From: Betaproteobacteria bacterium
GTDB lineage: Bacteria; Pseudomonadota; Gammaproteobacteria; Burkholderiales; SG8-39
NCBI GenBank assembly: GCA_029865405.1
Contig: JAOUGZ010000120.1
Coordinates: forward strand, 1-7,570
Direction of reading: 5' to 3'
DNA: 7,570 nt
Shown piece by piece: positions 1 through 6,431 of this stretch (position 1 is its first letter; each line of letters starts with the position of its first letter). Position numbers and translations under genes: made by a program. Below the pieces are notes generated by a model that was not told where the DNA came from, searched no databases, and was given only the letters and a program-made list of their open reading frames with translations.

Positions 1-813
1 ACCCCGCTGCCAGTCCTCGCGCAGCTTCGAAAACTGGGTCAACGCAAAAGCAAACCCGGCGTCGTTCCCCAACGCCCCCAAATCCCCCAGATGGTTCGCC
101 ACGCGCTCGCGCTCGAGCATCAGAGCGCGCAGCCACGAAGCCCGCGCCGGCACCTCCACCTCCGCGGCGTCCTCCAGCGCCATGCAGTACGCCCAGGCGT
201 GCGCCACGGTGGAATCCCCCGACACGCGCCCGGCCAACAAATGCGCGCCTTCCGGCGGCAGGTCGGTGAAGCGCTTCTCGATTCCCTTGTGCGCATAGCC
301 GAGCCGCTCTTCGAGGCGCAGCACCTTCTCGCCGACGATGGAGAAGCGGAAATGTCCCGGCTCGATGATGCCGGCGTGCACCGGCCCCACCGGAATCTCG
401 TGCACGCCGTCGCCTTCGACCTTCACGAACGGGTAGTCGGTGACGTCGCAGTCGTCGAACACTTCCTTCCCGGAAGAGTTGCTGAGCAGGGGGTGGTAGC
501 CGTAGGGCCAGGCGCCGTGGTTCAGCCACGGCCGCCGATCCAAGGCTTCTTCCGCCGTCAGGCCCAGCAGATCGCCCATCGCGCGCTGCATGCGACCGGC
601 GAAGTAAAACACCGGCGACAGATCCGGATAGGTCGCGCCGCCGTCGAGCGGCAGCTCGGCCCACACCAGCCCCTCGGGCGTCGCATACGCGGCGCACACG
701 AAATACGACTGGCGCCGCTCGCTGCCCCAGAGCGCGACCAGGCGCCCGCCGCGCTCGAGCACCGCGCGCGCCGCCGGCACCCAGTTCTCGCGCTTCAGGA
801 CCTCGCGCCTCAT
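1..813 (-). CDS. hyfG: Hydrogenase-4-like large subunit (NuoC/NuoD fusion) lacking first Ni ligands, C-terminus off the edge
   Basis: Partial: 271 N-terminal residues are visible and the gene continues past base 1. It starts at an ATG overlapping the hyfF stop (ATGA), preceded by GGTGG. Residues about 1-110 resemble a short NuoC (30 kDa) domain, including YPDLSPVFYFAGRMQRAMGD. From about residue 135 the NuoD/hydrogenase large-subunit domain begins, with HEIPVGPVHAGIIEPGHFRF at 138-157, ERLGYAHKGIEKRF at 169-182, and LERERVANHLGDLGALGNDA at 233-252. This is the order found in HycE/HyfG of group 4 hydrogenases. The expected first nickel-binding motif RxCGxC is RVSGDS (196-201), so both cysteines are serine. 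The protein should be a soluble subunit docked on the membrane arm encoded just upstream. Without the nickel ligands it is unlikely to make or use H2; it resembles the large subunits of Ehr-type complexes. The second Cys pair near the C-terminus lies outside the window. Confidence 0.9.
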   Translation of the reverse strand, partial: MRREVLKRENWVPAARAVLERGGRLVALWGSERRQSYFVCAAYATPEGLVWAELPLDGGATYPDLSPVFYFAGRMQRAMGDLLGLTAEEALDRRPWLNHGAWPYGYHPLLSNSSGKEVFDDCDVTDYPFVKVEGDGVHEIPVGPVHAGIIEPGHFRFSIVGEKVLRLEERLGYAHKGIEKRFTDLPPEGAHLLAGRVSGDSTVAHAWAYCMALEDAAEVEVPARASWLRALMLERERVANHLGDLGALGNDAGFAFALTQFSKLREDWQRG

Positions 814-2273
814 CCGGCCACCATGCGCGCGGCTTCGCGGTACCAGCCCTCGAGGTACGGCGGGATGTACAAGCCCAGCATCAGCGCGAGCCCGATGTGC
901 ACGAACACGGGAATGAGCGCGGGCGGGTGCGGCAGCGGCTTCAGGTCCGACTCGCCGAACACCATCGGCTGCACGCGCTGCAGAACCGACGCGAAGGCCA
1001 CGCCCAGCGCGACGAGCAGGAAAGGCGTCGCCCAGGGCTGCTCCTTCATCGTCGTGGTGAGGATCAGGAACTCGCTCGCGAACACGCCGAAGGGCGGCAT
1101 GCCGAGGATCGCCAAAGACCCGAGCATCAGCCCCCACCCCACGGTGGGGCTGGCGCGCACCAGGCCGCGGATCTCGCTCATCACCTGGGTGCCCGCGTGC
1201 TGCGCGGCGTGGCCGACGGCGAAGAAGATCGCCGACTTGACGAGCGAGTGCACCGTCATGTGCAGCAGCCCCGCGAAGGTGGCGATCGGCCCGCCGACGC
1301 CGAAGGCGAAGGTGATGAGCCCCATGTGCTCGATCGACGAATAGGCGAACATGCGCTTCACGTCGCGCTGGCGCGAGAGGAAGAACGCCGCCACCACCAC
1401 CGACAAAAGCCCGAAGGCCATCATCATCTGCCCGGCGAGCCCGGGCCCGAGCGCGCCGTCGGCGAGCACCTTGCACCGGAGCACCGCGTACAGCGCGACG
1501 TTGAGCAGCAGCCCCGAGAGCACCGCCGACACCGGCGTCGGCCCTTCCGCGTGCGCATCGGGCAGCCAGTTGTGCACCGGGACGAGGCCCACCTTGGTGC
1601 CGTAGCCGACGAACAGGAACGCGAACGCGAGCGCCATGATGCGCGGATCGAGGCTCGCCTTGATCGTGTCGAGGTGCGTCCAGAGCAGCGTGCCGTGCTC
1701 GCCCGCGCCCGCGCGCTCGGCCGCCATGTAGAGGAGCACCGTGCCGAACAGCGCCTGCGCGATGCCCACCCCGCACAGGATGAAGTACTTCCACGCCGCC
1801 TCCAGGCTCGCGGGCGTGCGGTAGACGCTCACCAGCAGCACGGTGGCGAGCGTCGCCGCCTCCAGCGCCACCCACAGGATCCCCAGGTTGTTGGTGGTGA
1901 GCGCGAGCAGCATCGTGAAGACGAAGAGCTGGTACATGCTGTGGTACAGCCGCAGGCGCCGCGCGGTCATGCGCCCGTGCTCCAGCTCGACGCGCATGTA
2001 CGGGCGCGAGAACAGGGCCGTGGTGAGCGCGACGAAGGCGGTGAGCGCGACCAGGAACACGTTCAAGGCGTCTACGTAGAACTCCTTCCCGAGCGCGAAG
2101 AGCGGCCCCGTCGCCACCACGCGCGCGGTGAGCAGCGCGGCGGCGAGGAAGGTGACGGCGCTGAAGGCGACGTTGATTTCCGGCGCCGCGCGCCGGTGGC
2201 CGGCGAGCGCGAGCGCGACCGACCCGGCGAGCGGCAGGCCGAGCAGGAAGCCGAGCGCGAGCACGCTAGTCAT
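810..2273 (-). CDS. hyfF: Hydrogenase-4 component F-like proton channel subunit (NuoL/M/N family)
   Basis: A 487-residue polytopic membrane protein, hydrophobic throughout, with about 13-14 predicted helices. It belongs to the Mrp/NuoLMN proton-translocating family and is slightly shorter than E. coli HyfF as I recall it. Signature segments are WVALEAATLAT (E138, TM5 glutamate), GYGTKVGLVPVHNWLPDAHA (222-241, TM7 lysine K227), RMFAYSSIEHMGLI (307-320), VHSLVKSAIFF (K346) and MPPFGVFASEF (E401 in the TM12 region). The TM8 position that holds lysine in the neighbouring HyfB is asparagine here (N258), so this channel has a partly different charged chain. The start ATG overlaps the end of hyfE by 8 nt, with GGAGAAG about 7 nt upstream. 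The stop overlaps hyfG. By position and family it is the antiporter-like subunit next to the connector, coupling redox chemistry to proton or sodium movement. Pumping is inferred from conserved residues. Confidence 0.93.
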   Translation of the reverse strand: MTSVLALGFLLGLPLAGSVALALAGHRRAAPEINVAFSAVTFLAAALLTARVVATGPLFALGKEFYVDALNVFLVALTAFVALTTALFSRPYMRVELEHGRMTARRLRLYHSMYQLFVFTMLLALTTNNLGILWVALEAATLATVLLVSVYRTPASLEAAWKYFILCGVGIAQALFGTVLLYMAAERAGAGEHGTLLWTHLDTIKASLDPRIMALAFAFLFVGYGTKVGLVPVHNWLPDAHAEGPTPVSAVLSGLLLNVALYAVLRCKVLADGALGPGLAGQMMMAFGLLSVVVAAFFLSRQRDVKRMFAYSSIEHMGLITFAFGVGGPIATFAGLLHMTVHSLVKSAIFFAVGHAAQHAGTQVMSEIRGLVRASPTVGWGLMLGSLAILGMPPFGVFASEFLILTTTMKEQPWATPFLLVALGVAFASVLQRVQPMVFGESDLKPLPHPPALIPVFVHIGLALMLGLYIPPYLEGWYREAARMVAG

Positions 2274-2925
2274 CCTTCAGCTTCTCCAGGTGGCGGATGT
2301 CCAGGCTGTCGAACTGCTCGCGGATCTGGAACAGGAACACGCCGAGGATCAGGATGCCGACCAGCACGTCGAGCGCGATGCCGAGCTCGACCACCATCGG
2401 CATGCCGTAGGTGGCCGCGGTGGCGGCAAAGAAGAGCGCGTTCTCCATGGAGAGGAAGCCGATCACCTGCGGCACCGCCTTGGAGCGCGTGATCATCATC
2501 ATGAACGAGAGCAGCACGCAGGCGAGCGCGATGCCGAGCGTGCCGCGCGCGATGGAGGTGGCGAGCTCGGAGATCGGCGCGGCGAGGTAGAAGGCGAAGA
2601 TCACCAGCACGATCCCCGCGATCAGCGTCGTCGGGATGTTGATCAGGGTTTCCACATCCCAGCGCACGTTGAGGCGGTTGATGACGCGATGCAGGAGCCA
2701 CGGGATCAGCAGCACCTTGAGGGCGAGGGTCAGCGCCGCCGAGACGTACAGGTGCGGCTGGCGCGTGGCGTAGCCCATCACCGCGGCCGCCGCCACCAGC
2801 ACCACGCCCTGCAGCGTGTAGTAATGGATCAGCGACAGGATGCGGCGCTGCGCCAGCATGGCGAAGGCGAGCAGCAGTAGCAGCGCCGCGAACAGGTTGA
2901 CCAGCTGCTGCAGCAGCCCGCTCAT
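2266..2925 (-). CDS. hyfE: Hydrogenase-4 component E-like small membrane subunit
   Basis: A 219-residue integral membrane protein with about six to seven hydrophobic segments, close to the size of E. coli HyfE (about 216). The C-terminal half, with GFLSMENALFF at 156-166 and ELGIALDVLVGILILGVFLF at 180-199, is the typical HyfE signature and is related to NuoK/MnhC-type subunits. Charged residues inside membrane segments include K70 and E161, which could take part in the proton path. The ATG overlaps the hyfC stop (ATGA) and is preceded by a run of G (GGGGG) about 6 nt upstream. The TAG stop lies 8 nt inside hyfF. The protein directly follows HyfC; in the E. coli hyf operon hyfD separates these two genes, so this is a shortened layout. 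The role is inferred to be the membrane-arm subunit bridging HyfC and the antiporter-like subunits. Confidence 0.92.
   Translation of the reverse strand: MSGLLQQLVNLFAALLLLLAFAMLAQRRILSLIHYYTLQGVVLVAAAAVMGYATRQPHLYVSAALTLALKVLLIPWLLHRVINRLNVRWDVETLINIPTTLIAGIVLVIFAFYLAAPISELATSIARGTLGIALACVLLSFMMMITRSKAVPQVIGFLSMENALFFAATAATYGMPMVVELGIALDVLVGILILGVFLFQIREQFDSLDIRHLEKLKDD
2285..2291 (-). promoter_or_regulatory. Probable ribosome binding site of hyfF
   Basis: On the minus strand a purine-rich GGAGAAG sits in the last codons of hyfE, about 7-11 bases ahead of the hyfF ATG at 2271-2273. It supports that ATG although it lies inside hyfE. The match is moderate. Confidence 0.45.
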
Positions 2926-3878
2926 GGCGTGCCCCCGCCGAGCAGGATCTTTACCAGCATCGCGATCACCGCCAGCATGAACGCCATGCCGAGGAACTCG
3001 GGCACGCGGAAGATGCGCATCTTCGCCGACAGCGTCTCGAGCAGCGCCAGCGCGAAGCCGGCGGCGGCGAGCTTTGCCACCAGCACGGGCAGCGCGGTGA
3101 GCAGCGCCCCCGGCGACTGCGCGTGCGCCACGCCCCAGGGGGCGAAGAGGGCCATGCCGATGCAGGCGTAGGCGAAGAGCTTCAGCGCCGCGGCCCACTC
3201 GATGAGCGCGAGGTGGCGCCCCGAGTACTCCAGGATCAGCGCCTCGTGCACCATGGTGAGCTCGAGGTGCGTGGCCGGGTTGTCCACCGGCACGCGCGCG
3301 TTCTCGGCGAGCGCCACCATGACGAGCGCCACGGCGGCGAGCGCGAGGCTCGGCTGGATGCCGATCTCGCGCGCCGAGAGCGTGCGCACGATGGTGGTGA
3401 GCGAGGTCGAGTCCGAGATCAGCGCGGCGGTGAAGAACACCATCAGCAGCGCCGGCTCGGCGAGGAACCCGACCAGCATCTCGCGGCGCGCGCCGAGCGA
3501 GCCGAAGGCGGTGCCGACGTCCATCGCCGCGAGCGCGGCGAACACGCGCGCCAGCGCAAAGAGGCCCACCAGCGCGATGGCATCCGCCGCCGGCGAGAGC
3601 GGCAGGTCGGTGGAGAGCGTCGGCACGATGCCGCAGGCGAGCGCCATGCAGCCGAAGATCACGTACGGCGCGATGCGGAACAGCGGGCTCGCGTGCGCCG
3701 CCAGCACCGAGTCCTTGTTGAACAGCTTGTGCAGCATGCGGTAGGGCTGCAGCAGCCCGGGGGCGGAGCGGCTCTGCAGCCAGGCGCGGCACTGGCCGAC
3801 CCAGCCGGCGAACAGCGGCGCCAGCGCCAGCGCGGCGACGATCTCGAGCGCCTGCGAGGCGAGGCCGAGCGCGCTCAT
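2922..3878 (-). CDS. hyfC: Hydrogenase-4 component C-like connector subunit (NuoH family)
   Basis: A 318-residue membrane protein with about eight helices, of the NuoH/HycD/HyfC family that anchors the soluble redox arm to the membrane arm. The key family loop is conserved: AENARVPVDNPATHLELTMV at 191-210 followed by HEALILEYSGRHLALIEW, giving a string of acidic and histidine residues (E192, D199, H204, E206, H211, E212, E217). The N-terminal GLLQPYRMLHKLFNKDSV (41-58) is also typical. In complex I the equivalent charged loop links the quinone cavity to the proton channels. The ATG at 3878 overlaps the hyfB stop as ATGA; reading further upstream in this frame only gives arginine-rich out-of-frame translation of hyfB. 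No strong Shine-Dalgarno is visible, which fits translational coupling to hyfB. The stop overlaps hyfE. Confidence 0.94.
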   Translation of the reverse strand: MSALGLASQALEIVAALALAPLFAGWVGQCRAWLQSRSAPGLLQPYRMLHKLFNKDSVLAAHASPLFRIAPYVIFGCMALACGIVPTLSTDLPLSPAADAIALVGLFALARVFAALAAMDVGTAFGSLGARREMLVGFLAEPALLMVFFTAALISDSTSLTTIVRTLSAREIGIQPSLALAAVALVMVALAENARVPVDNPATHLELTMVHEALILEYSGRHLALIEWAAALKLFAYACIGMALFAPWGVAHAQSPGALLTALPVLVAKLAAAGFALALLETLSAKMRIFRVPEFLGMAFMLAVIAMLVKILLGGGTP

Positions 3879-5866
3879 CGCGTCACCCAGATGAGCAGCG
3901 CGATCACGGTGGCGAAGCTGTAGAGCAGGTACAGCGCGATGCGCCCGCGCTGCAGCGTGCCGATGGCGCGCGCCGTGGACTCGACCAGGCGCGCGAGCGG
4001 CAGGTACAGCCAGTGCCAGAAATGATCGCCCACCTCGACGGCGTAGCGCGGTTTCGCATCGAACGCCGAAGGCAGCGTGCGGCGCATGCGGAAGAACGGC
4101 TCGAAGATCTGGCGCACCGGCTGGCCGAAGCCCTCGGCGGTGTCCTGCATGCGCGCGTTCTGCCAGGGAAAGCCGCAGTCCCAGGGCGCTGCGCGGCGCG
4201 CTCGCCCGTGGTAGAGGCGCCGCACCAGGAAGAAGGCGAGGGCGACGCTCGCGGCGACGCCGGCGAAGAAGATGAGCGGCCCGTAGCTCGCGCGATCCGC
4301 CGCCACCGGCACGAGGAGCCAGCCGCCGGAATCCGGCAGGCGCGCGCCGACGAGGAGCTGCGTCACCGGCGCGAGCAGCTCGATGCCCTGCGCCGGGAAC
4401 AGGCCGAGCGCGACGCAGCCTGCCATCAGCCACGCCATGCCGAGGCGCTCCCAGGAGCCCGCGTCGCGCGCCGCGGCGAGCTTTTCCTCGCGGTGCTGGC
4501 CGAGGAACACCACCCCGTAGAACTTGACCATCACGTAGCCGGCGAGCGCGGCGACCAGCGCGATCACCGCGGCGACCGCGGGCACCAGCATGTTGAGGAA
4601 GGCGTTCGGCAGGCCCGGGGTGAAGAGGAAGCTCTGCAGCAGCAGCCACTCCGAGACGAAGCCGCCGAGCGGCGGCAGCCCGGCGCTCGCCAGCACGCCG
4701 AGCAGGCACGCCCAGCCCACCCAGGGCATGACGCGCAGCAGCCCGCCGAGCTTGCCCAGGCTCCTCTCGCTCGTCGCGTGCAGCACGGCGCCGGTGGCGA
4801 CGAAGAGCAGCGACTTGAAGAAGGCGTGGCTCGCGACGTGGTACAGCGCCGCGGTGAGCGCGAGCGCCGCCACCGCCGGCATCTTGTACGCGGCGAAGAG
4901 CAGCGCCAGGCCGATGCCGGCGAAGATCAGGCCGACGTTCTCGATGGAGGACCAGGCGAGCAGGCGCTTCATGTCCGACTGCACGGCGGCGAACGCCACG
5001 CCGAGCACGGCGCTCGCCAGGCCGAGCGCGAGCGCCAGCACGCCCCACCACCAGAGCGGCGCCGGCAGGAGGTCGGTGGCGACGCGCAGGAACCCGTACA
5101 CCGCGGTCTTCAGCATCACGCCGCTCATCAGCGCCGACACCGGCGAGGGTGCGGCCGGGTGCGCCTCGGGCAGCCAGACGTGCAGCGGCACCAGGCCCGC
5201 CTTGGCGCCGAAGCCGGCGAGCGCGAGCAGGAACGCCACCGAGGCCCAGAACGGCGAGAGGCTCTGCGCGCGCATGCTGGCGAAGCTGTAGTCGCCGGTA
5301 TTCGCCTGCAGCACGCCGAAGCAAAGCAGGATGGCGAGCGCGCCGATGTGCGCGATCAGGAGGTACAGGTAGCCCGCGCGCCGGATCTCGGCGATGCGGT
5401 GGTTGGTGATGACGAGGAAGAACGAGGCGAGCGCCATGGTCTCCCACATCACCATGAAGGCGTAGGCGTCGTCGGCGAGGATGACGAGCGCCATCGCGGC
5501 GAGGAACACGTGGTACTGCAGGCACAGCAGCCCCGGCGCCGTGCCTTCGCTCTGGCGGAAGTAGCCCGCCGAGAACAGCGACACGCCGGCCGCCGCGCCG
5601 CCGAGCACCACGAGGAAGAACGCCGACAGGGCGTCGAGGCGTAAGTGGAACGGCAGCCCGGGCAGCCCGATCGGCAGCACCGCCGCCTGCGGCTCGCCCC
5701 ACAGGGCGGGCAGCGCCGTCGCGGCGATGAGCAGCGACACGGCGCCGCCGGCGGGAAACAGCCAGCGCGCGACGAGGTGCAGGCGGTGCAGCGCCGCGAG
5801 GCCGGCGACGCCGATCGCGAGCCACGCCGCGGCGAGCGCCAACACCGCGCCGAGCTGCGCGCTCAT
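3875..5866 (-). CDS. hyfB: Hydrogenase-4 component B-like proton channel subunit (NuoL/M family)
   Basis: A 663-residue polytopic protein, close to the length of E. coli HyfB (about 672 as I recall), with about 14-16 helices. Proton-channel residues of the NuoLMN family are all present: WETMALASFF with E142 (TM5), GFGAKAGLVPLHVWLPEAHP (218-237) with K222 (TM7), SGVMLKTAVYG with K253 (TM8), SHAFFKSLLF with K351, and LPPLGGFVSEW with E406 (TM12). The C-terminal extension carries the HyfB/HycC-type motif WDCGFPWQNARMQDTAEGF (562-580) and a final hydrophobic helix (about 643-660). It is the first gene of the hyf-like set, and its ATG overlaps the stop of the preceding small gene (ATGA). Only a weak CAGG lies upstream, suggesting coupled translation. 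The intact set of charged residues argues for an active pumping subunit, by analogy with NuoM. Confidence 0.95.
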   Translation of the reverse strand: MSAQLGAVLALAAAWLAIGVAGLAALHRLHLVARWLFPAGGAVSLLIAATALPALWGEPQAAVLPIGLPGLPFHLRLDALSAFFLVVLGGAAAGVSLFSAGYFRQSEGTAPGLLCLQYHVFLAAMALVILADDAYAFMVMWETMALASFFLVITNHRIAEIRRAGYLYLLIAHIGALAILLCFGVLQANTGDYSFASMRAQSLSPFWASVAFLLALAGFGAKAGLVPLHVWLPEAHPAAPSPVSALMSGVMLKTAVYGFLRVATDLLPAPLWWWGVLALALGLASAVLGVAFAAVQSDMKRLLAWSSIENVGLIFAGIGLALLFAAYKMPAVAALALTAALYHVASHAFFKSLLFVATGAVLHATSERSLGKLGGLLRVMPWVGWACLLGVLASAGLPPLGGFVSEWLLLQSFLFTPGLPNAFLNMLVPAVAAVIALVAALAGYVMVKFYGVVFLGQHREEKLAAARDAGSWERLGMAWLMAGCVALGLFPAQGIELLAPVTQLLVGARLPDSGGWLLVPVAADRASYGPLIFFAGVAASVALAFFLVRRLYHGRARRAAPWDCGFPWQNARMQDTAEGFGQPVRQIFEPFFRMRRTLPSAFDAKPRYAVEVGDHFWHWLYLPLARLVESTARAIGTLQRGRIALYLLYSFATVIALLIWVTR

Positions 5867-6228
5867 CGCGCCAGCCTGCAGTCGCGCAGGCTCCGGTAGA
5901 CGAAGCCGTTCATTGCCGAGACGAAGGCGAAATAGAACTCCGAGCCGCCCGCTTCGCGCCCGCGCGTCCCGTGGCGCACGAACACGCAGCGGCCCAGCAG
6001 CTTGGGGTCGGCGCTGTAGTCGCCCTGGTCGCTCGCGCGCAGCAGGCGCAGCATCACGCCGGGCTCGCCCACCCGGTGCAGCTCGAACTCGAGGTCGCGG
6101 CCGACGCGATAGCGGCAGCCGAGGCTGCCGTCGGGCCGCAGATTGCAGTCGAGACCGCGCTTCACGGCCTCGTACGGGGGCTCGATGGCCGCCGCGGCCG
6201 CCGCGGCGGCAAAGAGCGCGCTAAACAC
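5863..6228 (-). CDS. Small probable exported protein with four cysteines, function unknown
   Basis: I do not recognise the family. The chosen GTG start gives 121 residues and overlaps the KTSC gene stop by 8 nt. The N-terminus is a run of alanines (about residues 4-14) ending before IEPPYEAVKRG, which looks like a signal peptide. The remainder has four cysteines (C28, C38, C81, C117), which could form two disulfides after export, plus mixed charged and beta-prone segments such as GCRYRVGRDLEFELHRVG (37-54). There are no metal or catalytic motifs I can name. The start is uncertain: an in-frame TTG at 6250-6252 would add MPRTIRVG, giving a signal peptide with positively charged residues. Neither start has a clear Shine-Dalgarno. 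The stop overlaps the hyfB ATG (ATGA), so it is translated with hyfB. A periplasmic role near the membrane complex is speculation. Confidence 0.72.
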   Translation of the reverse strand: MFSALFAAAAAAAAIEPPYEAVKRGLDCNLRPDGSLGCRYRVGRDLEFELHRVGEPGVMLRLLRASDQGDYSADPKLLGRCVFVRHGTRGREAGGSEFYFAFVSAMNGFVYRSLRDCRLAR

Positions 6229-6430
6229 GCCGACCCGTATAGTCCTCGGCAATCTTGTCGTCGTAGAAGGAGGTGGGGTTGGGCGCCGCCATGAAGCGCC
6301 GGTAGACCTCGGGATAGACCTTCGTGTACTGCCAGACCTGGCCATTGGACAGCTCCACTTCCAGGGTCTGGCTCTTCTCGTCGTAGCCGACCGCGCGCAC
6401 CTTGGACGAGTTGACGCGCTTGCGTTCCAT
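6221..6430 (-). CDS. Stand-alone KTSC-domain protein
   Basis: A 69-residue protein matching the KTSC domain, a short domain named after the C-terminal region of some lysyl-tRNA synthetases and also found alone in bacteria. The pattern is VNSSKVRAVGYDEKSQTLEV (6-25), then the turn LSNGQVWQYTKVYPEVYRRF (27-46), the AAPNPTSFYDD region and the closing IAEDY. These correspond to the family pattern of V-S-S, V-G-Y-D, a G-x-x-Y/W-x-Y strand, V-P-x-x-V-Y and A-x-S-x-G-x-F. The canonical glycine and proline near the middle are partly altered (VYPEVY, NPTSFY). It is probably cytoplasmic; its biochemical function is unknown. The ATG is one base after the methyltransferase stop and has only a weak GAG upstream. 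It is likely a passenger of the recJ-methyltransferase operon rather than part of the Hyf-type complex. Confidence 0.86.
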   Translation of the reverse strand: MERKRVNSSKVRAVGYDEKSQTLEVELSNGQVWQYTKVYPEVYRRFMAAPNPTSFYDDKIAEDYTGRRV

Positions 6431-6431
6431 C

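Noticed and set aside
91..1344. 417-codon open frame on the plus strand
   Set aside because: It covers the convincing hyfG and hyfF genes on the other strand and has no family resemblance.
897..2492. 531-codon open frame on the plus strand
   Set aside because: It is antisense to hyfF and hyfE. The translation is dominated by Arg, Glu, His and Gln with no domain, as expected from the complement of GC-rich codons for hydrophobic residues.
2926..3792. Long upstream extension of hyfE in the same frame
   Set aside because: The extension is an out-of-frame, Arg/Ala-rich reading of hyfC; the HyfE start at the ATGA overlap gives the family length.
4013..5644. 543-codon open frame on the plus strand
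   Set aside because: It is antisense to hyfB, with the same low-complexity His/Arg/Glu-rich composition and no recognisable family.
6197..6210. Perfect 14-bp GC palindrome that might be a hairpin or operator
   Set aside because: It encodes the alanine run of the small exported protein's leader, has no T-tract, and such palindromes arise easily from GCC/GCG alanine codons.
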